A DNA stretch of 33,676 nucleotides from Duganella callida (GCF_004614165.1 NZ_SPVG01000268.1:1-33676); one strand, 5' to 3'; numbered from the stretch's first letter, positions 1 to 9,062 are shown. Numbers and translations: made by a program. Notes: generated from the letters alone by a model not told the origin.

Positions 1-173
1 GCCTGGCGCGGCGCCTGCTGTGGCGCGGGCGCCGGCGCCGGCATGCGGCTGACGTTTTGCGACTGGCGGCCGATCGACCGGCCGCCGCCCATCGGACGCG
101 CCGTGGCTTCCGCCAGCAGCGAGGCGGCGGAGATGGCGATCATGGCGCCAATCAGGATTTTCTTCAGGTTCAT
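1..173 (-). CDS. Tim44-like domain protein, N-terminal part (cut by window edge)
   Basis: Only the first 57 residues are present. They read as a cleavable signal or membrane anchor (MNLKKILIGAMIAISAASLL), then a G/R-rich stretch (MGGGRSIGRQSQNVS) and a run of Pro/Ala/Gln. This is the usual N-terminus of the Tim44-domain proteins that follow ubiE in Burkholderiales. The Tim44 domain itself lies outside the window. A strong Shine-Dalgarno AAGGAG at 179-184 overlaps the ubiE stop codon, and the start is 9 nt after that stop, so the two genes are co-transcribed. The role is probably in an inner-membrane or periplasmic process; the family has no well-defined bacterial function. Confidence 0.75.
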   Translation of the reverse strand, partial: MNLKKILIGAMIAISAASLLAEATARPMGGGRSIGRQSQNVSRMPAPAPAPQQAPRQ

Positions 174-182
174 ATTCACTCC

Positions 183-917
183 TTACATCTTGATACCGGT
201 GTGCAAAGCGGCCACACCCGCCGTCAGGTTGTAGTACGTGACGCGCTCCAGGCCCGCTTCTTCCATCATGGTTTTCAGCGTTTCCTGGTCCGGATGCATG
301 CGGATCGATTCGGCCAGATAGCGGTAGCTGTCGGCGTCGTTGGCGATCTTCTGGCCCATCCACGGCAAAATCTTGAACGAGTACAGGTCGTACGGTTTTT
401 GCAGCGGCTCCGCCACTTTCGAGAATTCCAGCACCAGCAGCTTGCCGCCGGGCTTCAGCACGCGGCGCATTTCCTTCAGCGCCTGATCCTTGTGGGTCAT
501 GTTGCGCAGACCAAACGCCACGCTGACGCGGTCGAAGTAATTGTCCGGGAATGGCAGTTTTTCCGCGTCACACAGCAAGGTGGGGGTGATCAGGCCGCGG
601 TTCAAGAGCCGGTCGCGGCCCACGCGCAGCATCGACTCGTTGATATCGGTCAGCCAGACTTCACCGGTCGGGCCGGCCTGCTTGGCGAAGACCTTGGCCA
701 GATCGCCCGTGCCGCCGGCGATGTCCAGGCACTTGAAACCGGGACGCACAGCCGCGTTGGCGATGGTGAACGCCTTCCACACGCGGTGCAGGCCGGCCGA
801 CATGACGTCGTTCATGATGTCGTACTTGGCGGCGACGGAATGGAAAACCTTGGCAACTTCGCGGACTTTGTCTTCTTCCGCGACGGTCTTGTAACCGAAG
901 TGAGTGGTATTGGTCAT
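183..917 (-). CDS. ubiE: Ubiquinone/menaquinone biosynthesis C-methyltransferase UbiE
   Basis: SAM-dependent C-methyltransferase of about 244 residues, the normal family length. It methylates the quinone ring in ubiquinone (and, where made, menaquinone) biosynthesis. The SAM-binding motif I ([10 protein letters not shown], about residues 65-74) and the UbiE signature around [17 protein letters not shown] are both visible, as is the C-terminal [14 protein letters not shown] block. The start at 917 ([12 protein letters not shown]) is preferred over an in-frame codon at 953, because a TATAAT -10 element lies at 945-950 and would place the transcript start near 938. In related bacteria I remember ubiE directly following a DUF971 gene; here that gene is 3 kb away. 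Confidence 0.95.
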   Translation of the reverse strand: MTNTTHFGYKTVAEEDKVREVAKVFHSVAAKYDIMNDVMSAGLHRVWKAFTIANAAVRPGFKCLDIAGGTGDLAKVFAKQAGPTGEVWLTDINESMLRVGRDRLLNRGLITPTLLCDAEKLPFPDNYFDRVSVAFGLRNMTHKDQALKEMRRVLKPGGKLLVLEFSKVAEPLQKPYDLYSFKILPWMGQKIANDADSYRYLAESIRMHPDQETLKTMMEEAGLERVTYYNLTAGVAALHTGIKM

Positions 918-944
918 GATATGCGGGCCTGTTAGTTTGCCTGC

Positions 945-950
945 ATTATA
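945..950 (-). promoter_or_regulatory. -10 element of the ubiE promoter
   Basis: A perfect TATAAT on the minus strand, 27 nt upstream of the ubiE start. No good -35 is visible at 16-19 bp spacing. It overlaps the end of the upstream hydrolase gene, which suggests ubiE is expressed from its own promoter here. Confidence 0.5.
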
Positions 951-959
951 CAAGACGCA

Positions 960-2306
960 CTATTGCCCGCTCAGGTGTTGCCAGGTCAGTCCGAGGGCGG
1001 CGCGCTTGGGAAAGCCCTTCCACAGTCCCGGATCTTCCTTGATGGTGCCGTCGGCTTGCAAAGGTGGCAAGTCCAGATAGGACTGGAATGGCTCGTTTTT
1101 TAACTGTATGCCGAGGAAGGCGGTGACGAAGTGCTGGTTGATGTTGTTGATGCGCCGGCTGTCCCACAACGGTTCGGAATAGGACTGGAAGTCGTCGAAA
1201 TTGCGCCACATGGCCGGCGACGGCGGATTCGGCGCCGAGTTATGGCGGCCGCCGACGTAGGTCAGCAGGTAGCGGTCGGCGTGGACGGTCTTCCGGAACA
1301 GCTGCAGCACGCCATCCTGATAGCCGGCGACGTCGTCCTGGTCGCCACTGATGAACAGCACCGGCGTGCGCACGCCGGCCAGGCCGGCATCGTCCCACAC
1401 CTTGTGCGCGCCGCCCCAAGGCGCAAACGCCACCACGGCCTTGATGCGCGCATCGCGCGCGGCCTCGTATTGCGGATTGCCCTGCTGATTGACGGCCAGC
1501 TTGCCCCCGGGGACGTAAGCCGCAGCCGCCGCGCTGACGCCCGCGCCCACCGTGTTCAGCGCACCGTAGCCGCCCATGGAATAGCCGATCAGCGCGGTGT
1601 TGTCGGCATCGACCACGCCCGCCAGGAAGTTGCCGCTGCCAGGTTTGGCCCAGCCGGCCACGGTGTCGAGCACAAACAGATCGTCGAGACGGCGGTTCAG
1701 CAATGTGCTGGCAAAACCGGCCTTGTCGGCGCGCGTGGATTCCGGATGGTCGATTGCCACCACCACGTAGCCCTTGGATGCGAGGTTCTCGGTCAGGTAG
1801 CTCATCTGCAGGCGCGAGCCGGGGTAGCCGTGCGACAGCAGCACCAGCGGATAACGCCCCGACACAGGTAAAGCGCCCGTCGGGCCAGCGGCGACTTCAG
1901 CCAGGCCGGCGCCGGACGCGGCGCCCGGCGGCAGCGGCGCGGCGTCGCGGACGGCACGGCCATTGAACCGGAATGGCGTGTTGGGTCGCTTGGGATCATT
2001 TGGTCCCGAGCCCAGAACATCGGTATAAACCGTATGCTCCTTTTGCGCCGACGACAGTCGCGCCGGATACCAGACTTCCAGCGTCAGCTTGCGCGCGTAG
2101 CGGGGATCGGGCTGCTCGGCGCTGTAACGCAGGATATCGAGCTGATCGTTGTGTGCCGCCGTCAGCGTGCGTACGCCGACCGCCAGCGGTCCACGTTTCG
2201 CCAGCTCGGGCGCGTCGGGGCGCGCGTCGCCAAAATACTCTTGCGCACCAGTCTGGCCTGCCGCCATTGCCAGCGCCAACAACAACATCCTGTGCACTGC
2301 TTTCAT
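960..2306 (-). CDS. Secreted alpha/beta hydrolase (PAF-acetylhydrolase / dienelactone hydrolase-like)
   Basis: 448 residues with a signal peptide (MKAVHRMLLLALAMAAG, cleavage likely near GAQ at 20-22), so probably periplasmic or secreted. The fold is read from the strand-turn block LVLLSHGYPGS (about 154-164, with the oxyanion region) and the nucleophile elbow GYSMGG (Ser243). A likely acid is in SGDQDD (about 320-325) and the catalytic His is His355 in GGRHNS. This matches chlorophyllase/PAF-AH-type esterases; the substrate cannot be inferred. A Shine-Dalgarno AGGAGAGGG directly precedes the ATG. The gene lies in the accessory segment that separates ubiE from DUF971, next to the remains of a monooxygenase gene. 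Confidence 0.75.
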   Translation of the reverse strand: MKAVHRMLLLALAMAAGQTGAQEYFGDARPDAPELAKRGPLAVGVRTLTAAHNDQLDILRYSAEQPDPRYARKLTLEVWYPARLSSAQKEHTVYTDVLGSGPNDPKRPNTPFRFNGRAVRDAAPLPPGAASGAGLAEVAAGPTGALPVSGRYPLVLLSHGYPGSRLQMSYLTENLASKGYVVVAIDHPESTRADKAGFASTLLNRRLDDLFVLDTVAGWAKPGSGNFLAGVVDADNTALIGYSMGGYGALNTVGAGVSAAAAAYVPGGKLAVNQQGNPQYEAARDARIKAVVAFAPWGGAHKVWDDAGLAGVRTPVLFISGDQDDVAGYQDGVLQLFRKTVHADRYLLTYVGGRHNSAPNPPSPAMWRNFDDFQSYSEPLWDSRRINNINQHFVTAFLGIQLKNEPFQSYLDLPPLQADGTIKEDPGLWKGFPKRAALGLTWQHLSGQ

Positions 2307-2314
2307 GCCCTCTC

Positions 2315-2828
2315 CTATAAACCTAAATGCCCGCGCAAGGTGCTGCCCCGGCAGGCGGTGCGGAACAGGCCGCGCCGCTGCAGCTCGGGTATCACCAGCG
2401 TGAGGAAATCATCTAAACCAGCGGGCAGCGCCGGCGCCATGAAATTGAAGCCGTCCGCCGCGTCCCGCAAACCATTCCTGCATCTGATCCGCCACCCGCC
2501 GCGCCGTGCCGGCCACCGTGAAGTGCCCGCGCCCACCGGCGAGGCGCTCGTAAAGCTGGCGTATCGTCAAGGGCTCGCCCTGCGCCAGATCGGTCAGCAA
2601 CTGCTGACGACTGCGCTGACCGTCCTGCGTCTGCGGACTGCGCACCACGTTCAAAAGCCCCGCCACGGCGAAATGCGCGCCGCGGTGATTCAGCTTGTGC
2701 AGCCGGGCCGGATCGTAAGGCAGCTCGCCGGACTTGTCGCCCGTCAGCGCATCGGGGTCCCAACTATTCCACAGTCCTGTGACAACCTGATGAAATTCAC
2801 GCGCCCGCGCATAACGCTCGGCGTGCGC
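2315..2828 (-). pseudogene. Decayed NtaA/SnaA-type FMN-dependent monooxygenase
   Basis: Remains of an LLM-class (nitrilotriacetate/pristinamycin/dibenzothiophene-type) monooxygenase. The first recognisable part starts at about 2828 with HAERYARAREF and continues GLWNSWDPDAL, LHKLNHRGAHFAVAG and LLNVVRSPQ. The text then jumps near 2625 directly to QRSRQQLLTDLAQ and LTIRQLYERLAGGRGHFTV. In the intact family these are about 200 residues apart, so there is a large internal deletion. Near 2460 a single-base loss shifts the frame from the EWFAG segment to DAADGFNFMAPALPAGLDDF, which runs to the family's usual C-terminus LRGHLGL and a TAG at 2315. The N-terminal FMN-binding third is missing. Such enzymes release sulfite or glyoxylate from organic S/N compounds with FMNH2. 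Confidence 0.7.
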
Positions 2829-2899
2829 CACATGCTGCTGGCGGCCGCCTTCTCGCCGCTGCTGCTGCCCAGCCTGACCGCCATCCGGCGCCCGGACGC

Positions 2900-3019
2900 G
2901 AGATCGGTGAAATCGCCGCGCTGCGCATACTTGAACGACTGGGCGTTTTGCCCGCATCGGCACGAGAGTCGCGTTCGAACCTGCTGGCCTGCGAATTGAT
3001 GGCGCGCGAGAGCGCATAA
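2900..3019 (+). pseudogene. C-terminal gene fragment of unknown family
   Basis: A reading frame ends in TAA at 3017-3019, two bases before the ATG of the ABC binding-protein remnant. Its last 39 residues (EIGEIAALRILERLGVLPAS, then ARESRSNLLACELMARESA) have protein-like composition and helical periodicity. No start or upstream domain is visible, and the sequence runs into the broken monooxygenase region. The close spacing to the downstream gene suggests the tail of a former operon partner. I do not recognise the family. Confidence 0.3.
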
Positions 3020-3021
3020 GG

Positions 3022-3270
3022 ATGAAGATGAAAAAATGGGTTACGCTGCTGTTGGCCCTCGCCTTACTGGTGAGCGCGGCCGAGATACGCACCGGCTTGC
3101 AGAAGGCCGGTCTGAAAATCGGCGACATCGTGGCGGTGTACCTGTCGCCATCGGACGCGCGCGCAGCTTTCGTCAGCGGCGGTATCGATGCGTGGGTGGC
3201 GTGGGATCCTTACTTCGCCTCGGCGCAGAAGTTTTCGGTGCGCGCCGTCTGGGCCTGGCAGCCAAAGTAG
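3022..3270 (+). pseudogene. Internally deleted sulfonate/taurine ABC transporter substrate-binding protein
   Basis: An 82-codon frame stitched from three parts of an SsuA/TauA-like periplasmic binding protein (normally about 320 residues). Residues 1-20 are a signal peptide (MKMKKWVTLLLALALLVSAA). Residues 21-69 match the central family block (LQKAGLKIGDIVAVYLSPSD, ARAAFVSGGIDAWVAWDPYF). The end KFSVRAVWAWQPK resembles the usual C-terminus. Two internal deletions left the frame open. The ligand-binding fold cannot form, so this is a pseudogene even though it is translatable. ATGs at 3022 and 3028 are both possible; AAGG at 3018-3021 suits the second. With the monooxygenase remnant it points to a lost organosulfur-scavenging cluster. 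Confidence 0.65.
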
Positions 3271-3342
3271 CGCACCTTGGATCCATCTAAAAGCCAGCGC
3301 CGCTGAGCAGCCTGATCTGGCAGCTCAGCCAGCGAGGCCAGC

Positions 3343-3851
3343 ATGCATCCCACCATCTATCTCGAAACATCGGTCATCCGCCACCTGACCGATCCGCCGA
3401 GCGACAATCCCATCACCCATGCCTGCCAGCAGTTGGACGCAGCTATGCGTGGCACACCCGTTGCGATCCGCAAAATACATTTATTTCCACTTATGTACTT
3501 GAGGACATAGCGCGCGGCGACCCGCTTCGCGTCATGCGGAGAGTGGAGATTGCACGACAATTACCCTTGCTTGCCCCGCATCCAGAAATATCAAGCATCA
3601 CGGAACTATTAATTGGCACCGGCTGTCTAAAGGCCAAATCCAAAGATACGGCAGCGCACATTGCCTGTGCCGCCTTTAATCGTTGCGACATTTTATTGAC
3701 CTGGAATTGCGCCGATATTGCCAATGCCAGGAACTTATCGTTGATGCGATGGATTCTGAGTCAGGAACAGCAGGTATTGCCAGAACTGGTGACACCGTTC
3801 GAGTTAATGGAGAATAGCTATGAAACTTTGTGGCGTCGAGATTCCCGCTGA
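3343..3851 (+). pseudogene. Frameshifted PIN-domain (VapC-like) toxin
   Basis: The N-terminal frame starts at 3343 with MHPTIYLETSVIRHLTDPPS, which carries the first catalytic-acid motif of PIN RNases (YLETSVI). It reads to CQQLD and then runs to a stop at about 3510. The rest of the domain continues in another frame: WHTRCDPQNTFISTYVLEDI, ARGDPLRVMRR, KSKDTAAHIACAAF (conserved Asp) and the family block DILLTWNCADIANA, ending at 3851. A single-base loss between about 3433 and 3447 explains the switch. The region is visibly more AT-rich than its neighbours, which suggests foreign origin. VapC-like PIN proteins are toxin ribonucleases; this copy should be inactive unless the shift is a sequencing error or is recoded. 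Confidence 0.7.
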
Positions 3852-4086
3852 CATCGAAATCCCCCCGCTGGATGCAGAAAGCAAAGCCGAGCTGGACGAA
3901 TTGCATGAGCACCTCATCCGGAATGACGAGAAAGTCGCGCGCATGGGCCGACTACCGGGGTACAAGTACGTCGACCCTCCTGAGAATTACAAGCCCATGA
4001 CAATCAGCGTTGGAACGCTGCGCGGCCTTTCACCATGGGCGCGCGCGCGCGTGCTCTACTTACTACGTGACCAGGTCACGTATTAG
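3820..4086 (+). CDS. 88-residue hypothetical protein downstream of the PIN toxin
   Basis: Starts with a good Shine-Dalgarno (GGAG, 3809-3812) seven bases before the ATG, inside the last 32 nt of the toxin frame, so the pair would be translationally coupled. The protein is charged at its N-terminus (DAESKAELDELHEHLIRNDE, probably one helix), then has PGYKYVDPPENYKP and a basic C-terminal helix (SPWARARVLYLLRDQ). I do not recognise a family. Position next to a PIN toxin and small size suggest an antitoxin or accessory partner, in the unusual toxin-first order; this is inference only. Its stop codon overlaps the stop of the convergent DUF971 gene by 3 bp. Confidence 0.55.
   Translation: MKLCGVEIPADIEIPPLDAESKAELDELHEHLIRNDEKVARMGRLPGYKYVDPPENYKPMTISVGTLRGLSPWARARVLYLLRDQVTY
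4064..4082. repeat. 19-bp perfect inverted repeat at the edge of the accessory segment
   Basis: TACGTGACC, a central A, then GGTCACGTA: a 9-1-9 perfect palindrome. It covers the last codons of the 88-residue protein and ends one base before the DUF971 stop codon. It has no T-run, so it is not a standard terminator. It could be an operator, a bidirectional RNA end or the scar of an integration event. Confidence 0.6.
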
Positions 4087-4532
4087 TGCTTGCAGCCGCA
4101 GCCGCCGGTGCCGCAGCCACCGCCCTGGGATTGCGCGGCGCTGCCGTGCGGATCGTTGAGGTGCTCGCGGCCGCTGTCGCCGTCGAAGCCGGCTTCGTGC
4201 AGGCGGTCCATGTACTTGCTCCACAACGCATCTTTCTCGTTGCCCAGCTTGTACAGATATTCCCAGGTGAAGATGCCGGTGTTGTGGCCGTCCGAGAACG
4301 TCGGCTGCACGGCGTAATTGCCCACCGGTTCGATGCCGGCGATGCCGACTTCGCGTTTGCCGATCTGTAGCACTTCCTGTCCCGGACCGTGCCCCATCAC
4401 TTCCGCCGACGGCGAATACACGCGCAGCAGTTCGAACGGGATGGAGAACGACTTGCCGTCGTCGAATTCAACGTCCAGCACCCTGGACTTGTTGTGGACC
4501 GTCAGGCCGGTCGGGGTAGGTTTGCTGCTCAT
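4083..4532 (-). CDS. DUF971 (gamma-butyrobetaine hydroxylase N-terminal-like) protein
   Basis: 149 residues. The DUF971 fold is seen in LTVHNKSRVLDVEFDDGKSF, then IPFELLRVYSPSAEV, GIAGIEPVGNYAVQPTFSDGH and GIFTWEYLYKLG, covering about residues 9-110. The C-terminal tail is Cys/His/Gly-rich (GGGCGTGGCGCKH), typical of betaproteobacterial members and possibly metal-binding. DUF971 proteins are linked to Fe-S cluster handling or oxygenase domains, but the standalone function is unsettled. The start overlaps the HIT gene stop by 4 bp (ATGA), so they are one operon. In related genomes I remember this gene next to ubiE. Confidence 0.85.
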   Translation of the reverse strand: MSSKPTPTGLTVHNKSRVLDVEFDDGKSFSIPFELLRVYSPSAEVMGHGPGQEVLQIGKREVGIAGIEPVGNYAVQPTFSDGHNTGIFTWEYLYKLGNEKDALWSKYMDRLHEAGFDGDSGREHLNDPHGSAAQSQGGGCGTGGCGCKH

Positions 4533-4960
4533 AATGCTTTCACTTTGTCGAGTATGGCCGCGTGCAATGCCGGCACCAGCGCCCTGCGCTGCGCCAGCAC
4601 CTCCGGCGACGACGAGCGCTGCGCCACAGCCCAGGTCGGGTTGGGGAAATGCGCGTCGTCGCGGTAGCGCGGGATAACGTGCCAGTGCACGTGCGGCGTC
4701 ATATTACCAAAACTCGCCAGATTGATTTTTTCCGGCGCCATCACCGCCCGTTGCGCCGACTCCACCGCCCACACCACATCCATCACGTGCACGCGGTCGG
4801 CGGCCGGCAGATCGGTCATTTCCTTGACGTGGGCATTGCATACCACACGCGTGAAGCCGGGATATTCGGCCTCGTCCACCGCCACCACCGAGACGCGCTC
4901 ATCGGCCCAGATCAGCGCCGCCTCCGGCGCGGCCAGCAAATTGCACAGATCGCACGCCAT
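4529..4960 (-). CDS. HIT-family nucleotide hydrolase/transferase
   Basis: 143 residues with the histidine-triad motif HVHWHVIPR (His90, His92, His94), in which the middle histidine region attacks the alpha-phosphate of dinucleotide or nucleoside-phosphoramidate substrates. The N-terminal CDLC (Cys3, Cys6) could be part of a zinc site seen in some HIT proteins. The conserved NLASFGNMTPH precedes the triad. The gene lies 2 nt after the DUF3683 oxidoreductase stop and overlaps DUF971, so the three genes form one transcription unit. The physiological substrate cannot be read from the sequence. Confidence 0.9.
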   Translation of the reverse strand: MACDLCNLLAAPEAALIWADERVSVVAVDEAEYPGFTRVVCNAHVKEMTDLPAADRVHVMDVVWAVESAQRAVMAPEKINLASFGNMTPHVHWHVIPRYRDDAHFPNPTWAVAQRSSSPEVLAQRRALVPALHAAILDKVKAL

Positions 4961-4962
4961 GA

Positions 4963-7900
4963 TTACACCAGCACCCGTTCGATGCCGCCGTCATTGGCGC
5001 GCTGCACATAATCCGGCAGCCAGTTCTCGCCCAGCAGATGCTTGGCGATTTCCACCACGATGTAATCGGCAGTGGTGTTGTTGTCCTCGTTGTAGCGCGA
5101 CAAGCCTTGCAGGCAGGACGGGCAGCTGGTCAGGATCTTGACGTCGCCGTCGAAACCATCGGCGCGCAGCTTGCCGGCGCCCTTGGTCATTTCCTCTTCC
5201 TTGCGGAAGCGCACCTGGGTGGAGATGTCCGGCCGCGCCACCGCCAGCGTGCCCGACTCGCCGCAGCAGCGGTCGTTCTTCTCGATCTTGACGTGGTCCA
5301 CGGTCGAAATCAGGCTGTTGACGATCTTGGTGCCTTCCTGCGTCTTCATCGGCGTATGGCAGGGATCGTGGTACATATAGCGCGTACCGGTCACGCCTTC
5401 CAGCCTGACGCCCTTCTCCAGCAGATATTCGTGGATGTCCATGATGCGGCAGCCGGGGAAGATCTTCTCGAATTCATAGGTCGCCAACTGGTCGTAGCAG
5501 GTGCCGCACGACACCAGCACGGTCTTGATGTCCAGATAGTTGAGCGTGTTGGCCATGCGGTGGAACAGCACGCGGTTATCGGTCATCATCTTGTCGGCCT
5601 TGTCGTACTGGCCGGCGCCGCGCTGCGGGTAGCCGCAGCACAGATAGCCCGGCGGCAGCACGGTCTGCACGCCCACTTCCCACAGCATGGCCTGCGTCGC
5701 CAGGCCGACCTGCGAGAACAGACGTTCCGAACCGCAGCCGGGGAAGTAGAACACCGCTTCCGTATCGGCCGTGGTGGCCTTTGGATTGCGGATGATCGGG
5801 ATCACCTTGTCGTCCTCGATGTCGAGCAGCGCGCGCGCGGTCTTCTTCGGCAGGTTGCCCGGCATTTTCTTGTTGATGAAGTGGATCACCTGCTCGCGCA
5901 CCGGCGGCTTGCCCACCGACGGCGGCGGCGCCTTGGTCTGCTTTTTGGCGAACTTCTTCAGGATGTCGTTACCCAGGCGCTGGGCCTTGTAGCCAAGCCC
6001 GATCATCGCCGCGCGGGTGGCGTTGATGGTGGCCGGATCGGTGGCGTTCAGGTAGAACATGGCCGCCGCCTTGCCCGGGTTGAAGCTCTTCTTGTCCATC
6101 TTGCGCAGCAGATTGCGCATGTTCATCGACACGTCGCCGAAGTCGATGTTGACCGGACAGGGTGTCACGCACTTGTGACAGACGGTGCAGTGATCGGCCA
6201 CGTCCTCGAATTCTTCCCAGTGCTTGATCGAGATGCCGCGGCGGGTCTGTTCCTCGTACAGGAAAGCTTCGATCAGCGACGAGGTCGCCAGAATCTTGTC
6301 ACGCGGCGAGTACAGCAGGTTGGCGCGCGGCACGTGGGTCGAGCACACCGGCTTGCACTTGCCGCAGCGCAGGCAATCCTTGACGCTGTTGGCAATCGCG
6401 CCGATATCGCTTTGCTGCATGATCAGCGATTCATGGCCCATCAGGCCGAACGATGGCGTGTAGGCGTTGCTCAGGTCGGCATCCATGCCTTCCAGGTTCA
6501 GCAGCTTGCCCTTGTTGAAGCGGCCTTCCGGATCGACGCGCAGCTTGTAATCGCGGAACGGGCCGATTTCATCCTCGTTCAGGAATTCCAGCTTGGTGAT
6601 GCCGATGCCGTGCTCGCCCGAGATCACGCCGTTCAGCGAACGCGCCAGGGTCATGATGCGCGCCACGGCCTGGTGCGCCAGTTGCAGCATCTCGTAGTGG
6701 TCCGAGTTCACCGGCAGATTGGTGTGCACGTTGCCGTCGCCGGCGTGCATGTGCAGCGCGACGAACACGCGGCCGCGCAGCACGCGCTGGTGGATGGCGG
6801 TGGTCTCGTCCAGGATCAGCTTGTAGGCGGCGCCGTTGAAGATCTGGCGCAGCACGGCGCGGATTTCCTGCTTCCAGCTGATGCGGATGGTGCGGTCCTG
6901 CACCACGTCGAACAGCGTGGCTTGCGGCTGGGTTTGCAGACGCTGGTCCAGCGCCGGCAACAGCGTCTGCAGGCCGTGTTCGCCGAGCTCGCCCACGGCG
7001 GAGGCCAGCGGTTTGTCCAGTTCACCCAGCAGATAGGTCCAGCGCGCATGCACCTGGCTCAACAATGCTTGCGCCTGTTGCTGGCGGTCGCCCAACATTT
7101 CCGCGTCGCCGACCTTGTCGTCGGCATCGTCGCTCTTGCCGATCGGCAGATTGCCGGCGGCGAAGAAGGCTTGCAGCTCATCGACCAGCTGCAGCTTGTT
7201 GCGGATCGACAGCTCGATATTGATGCGCTCGATACCGTCGGTGTACTCGCCCATGCGGTTCAGCGGGATCACCACGTCTTCGTTGATCTTGAAGGCGTTG
7301 GTGTGCTTGGCGATGGCGGCCGTGCGGGCGCGGTCCAGCCAGAACTTCTTGCGCGACTCGGGACTGACGGCGACGAAACCCTCGCCCACGCGGGTGTTGG
7401 CCAGGCGTACCACCTCCGAGGCGGCTTGCGCCACCGCGTTTTCATCATCGCCGACGATGTCGCCGAACAGCGCCATCTTCGGCAGCACGCCGCGCTTGGA
7501 CTTGGTGGCGTAGCCGACCGCGCGCAGATAGCGCTCGTCCAGGTGCTCCAGGCCGGCCAGACGCAGGGTCGCGTATTGCTCGCCCCTGGCCGGCAGGCCG
7601 TCCAGGTAATCCTTGATTTCCACGATCGACGGAATCGCATCGCGCGCCTGGCCGAAGAATTCCAGGCAGACCGTACGCGTGAACTTCGGCATCTTGTGCA
7701 GAATCCAGCGGCCGGAGGTGATCATGCCGTCGCAACCTTCCTTCTGCACACCGGGCAGGCCGGCCAGGAACTTGTCGGTCACGTCCTTGCCCAGCCCTTC
7801 CTTGCGGAACTTGCGGCCTTCGATTTCCAGGATCTCGGTCTTGAACGGCTCGCCTTTGGCTTCACCGCGTGCGCTCGGGTGGGTCCATTCCAGCTGGAAG

Positions 7901-8973
7901 CGGGCCAGCGGCGTATCGTGGATCTTGGAAAGATTGTGGTCCAGGCGGGTGACTTCCAGCCAGTCGCCGTTCGGATCGACCATGCGCCACGAGGCCAGAT
8001 TGTCCAGCGCCGTGCCCCACAGCACGGCCTTCTTGCCGCCGGCGTTCATGGCGATGTTGCCGCCGACGGTGGAGGCGTGCGCCGAGGTCGGATCGACCGC
8101 GAACACGAAGCCGGCCTTCTCGGCCGCTTCCGACACCTTGTTGGTGATCACGCCGGCGCCGGTGTGGATGGTCGCGTATTCGCGGTCCAGGCCCGGCAGC
8201 ACCTGCATTTCCACCGCGCCGATGTTGAGCAGCTTTTCGGTGTTGATCACGGCCGACATCGGTGTCAGCGGAATCGCGCCGCCGGTGTAGCCGGTGCCGC
8301 CGCCGCGCGGGATGATGGTCAGGCCCAGTTCGATACAGCCTTTGACCAGGCCGGCCAGTTCCTCTTCGCCATCGGGGGTCAGCACCACGAACGGATACTC
8401 GACGCGCCAGTCGGTGGCGTCGGTCACGTGGCTGATGCGCTTCATGCCGTCGAAGCAGATGTTGTGCTTGTCGGTGTAGCGGCCCAGCACCTTGTAGGTG
8501 CGCTTGCGCAGATCGTAGACCTGCTTGAATTCCTCGCCGAAGTCGGCCACCGCCTTGCCGGCCGCGCGCAGCAGCTTGACCACGTTGGCGCTGCGCTGGC
8601 GCGATGCTTCATCGTTCTCCGCTTCGTCGACGCTGAGGCGGCGCTTGTCCACCTCGGCCAGACGGTGATGCAGCGCGGTGATCAGTTCCTGGCGGCGCTT
8701 GGGGTTGTCCAGCAAATCGTCCTGCAGATACGGGTTGCGGCGCACGGCCCAGATATCGCCCAGCACCTCGTACAGCATGCGCGCCGAACGGCCGGTCTGG
8801 CGCGCCCCGCGCAGCGAATCCAGCAGCGACCACGATTCCTCACCCAGCAGGCGGATCACGATCTCGCGATCGGAAAACGACGTGTAGTTATAAGGAATTT
8901 CCCGCAGGCGCGTGGCCTCCGGACCGTGGGGCGTTTCCGCCAGCAAAGCTTGGATTTGAGCAGGGGCGTTCAT
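4963..8973 (-). CDS. DUF3683 FAD-linked oxidoreductase with 4Fe-4S and CCG domains (D-2-hydroxyacid dehydrogenase-like)
   Basis: A very large (1336 aa) fused enzyme. After a DUF3683 N-terminus comes a PCMH/GlcD-type FAD-binding domain ([16 protein letters not shown], near residue 228), then an FAD-oxidase C-terminal domain ending around SGEHGIG. Next are two ferredoxin-type clusters, [11 protein letters not shown] (about 870) and [12 protein letters not shown] (about 930). Two GlcF/HdrB-like CCG domains follow, with CCGYPQRG (about 1110), CGTCYDQL (about 1155) and CCGESG (about 1237). The layout equals GlcD plus GlcF in one chain, as in E. coli YdiJ-type enzymes that oxidise D-2-hydroxyacids and pass electrons to quinone. 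The exact substrate is unknown. The start MNAPAQIQ at 8973 is chosen because an in-frame codon at 9012 overlaps a likely -10 (TAGAAT, 9011-9016). Confidence 0.85.
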   Translation of the reverse strand: MNAPAQIQALLAETPHGPEATRLREIPYNYTSFSDREIVIRLLGEESWSLLDSLRGARQTGRSARMLYEVLGDIWAVRRNPYLQDDLLDNPKRRQELITALHHRLAEVDKRRLSVDEAENDEASRQRSANVVKLLRAAGKAVADFGEEFKQVYDLRKRTYKVLGRYTDKHNICFDGMKRISHVTDATDWRVEYPFVVLTPDGEEELAGLVKGCIELGLTIIPRGGGTGYTGGAIPLTPMSAVINTEKLLNIGAVEMQVLPGLDREYATIHTGAGVITNKVSEAAEKAGFVFAVDPTSAHASTVGGNIAMNAGGKKAVLWGTALDNLASWRMVDPNGDWLEVTRLDHNLSKIHDTPLARFQLEWTHPSARGEAKGEPFKTEILEIEGRKFRKEGLGKDVTDKFLAGLPGVQKEGCDGMITSGRWILHKMPKFTRTVCLEFFGQARDAIPSIVEIKDYLDGLPARGEQYATLRLAGLEHLDERYLRAVGYATKSKRGVLPKMALFGDIVGDDENAVAQAASEVVRLANTRVGEGFVAVSPESRKKFWLDRARTAAIAKHTNAFKINEDVVIPLNRMGEYTDGIERINIELSIRNKLQLVDELQAFFAAGNLPIGKSDDADDKVGDAEMLGDRQQQAQALLSQVHARWTYLLGELDKPLASAVGELGEHGLQTLLPALDQRLQTQPQATLFDVVQDRTIRISWKQEIRAVLRQIFNGAAYKLILDETTAIHQRVLRGRVFVALHMHAGDGNVHTNLPVNSDHYEMLQLAHQAVARIMTLARSLNGVISGEHGIGITKLEFLNEDEIGPFRDYKLRVDPEGRFNKGKLLNLEGMDADLSNAYTPSFGLMGHESLIMQQSDIGAIANSVKDCLRCGKCKPVCSTHVPRANLLYSPRDKILATSSLIEAFLYEEQTRRGISIKHWEEFEDVADHCTVCHKCVTPCPVNIDFGDVSMNMRNLLRKMDKKSFNPGKAAAMFYLNATDPATINATRAAMIGLGYKAQRLGNDILKKFAKKQTKAPPPSVGKPPVREQVIHFINKKMPGNLPKKTARALLDIEDDKVIPIIRNPKATTADTEAVFYFPGCGSERLFSQVGLATQAMLWEVGVQTVLPPGYLCCGYPQRGAGQYDKADKMMTDNRVLFHRMANTLNYLDIKTVLVSCGTCYDQLATYEFEKIFPGCRIMDIHEYLLEKGVRLEGVTGTRYMYHDPCHTPMKTQEGTKIVNSLISTVDHVKIEKNDRCCGESGTLAVARPDISTQVRFRKEEEMTKGAGKLRADGFDGDVKILTSCPSCLQGLSRYNEDNNTTADYIVVEIAKHLLGENWLPDYVQRANDGGIERVLV

Positions 8974-9045
8974 TATGCGATTCAGACAGTAGACAGTACC
9001 CGGGAGGGCCATTCTAGCCTATTGCGGCGCACCACGAGGGAACAG

Positions 9046-9062
9046 CCTTAGATGGCCTAAGG
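9046..9062. repeat. Inverted repeat upstream of the DUF3683 gene
   Basis: CCTTAG, five bases, CTAAGG. It lies about 30 bp upstream of the putative -10 (minus-strand TAGAAT at 9011-9016) of the DUF3683 operon, a place where a regulator could bind. The regulator is unknown. Confidence 0.3.

Noticed and set aside
3450-3465. TGGCAC-5-TTGCG, a good sigma-54 -24/-12 match on the plus strand
   Set aside because: It lies inside the PIN toxin coding sequence with no enhancer-like repeats upstream and no gene start at the right distance; probably chance.
5038-9051. A 1337-codon open frame on the plus strand opposite the DUF3683 gene
   Set aside because: It is the antisense of a high-GC gene; its product is His/Gln/Arg-rich with no domain, and the minus-strand frame has clear catalytic motifs.
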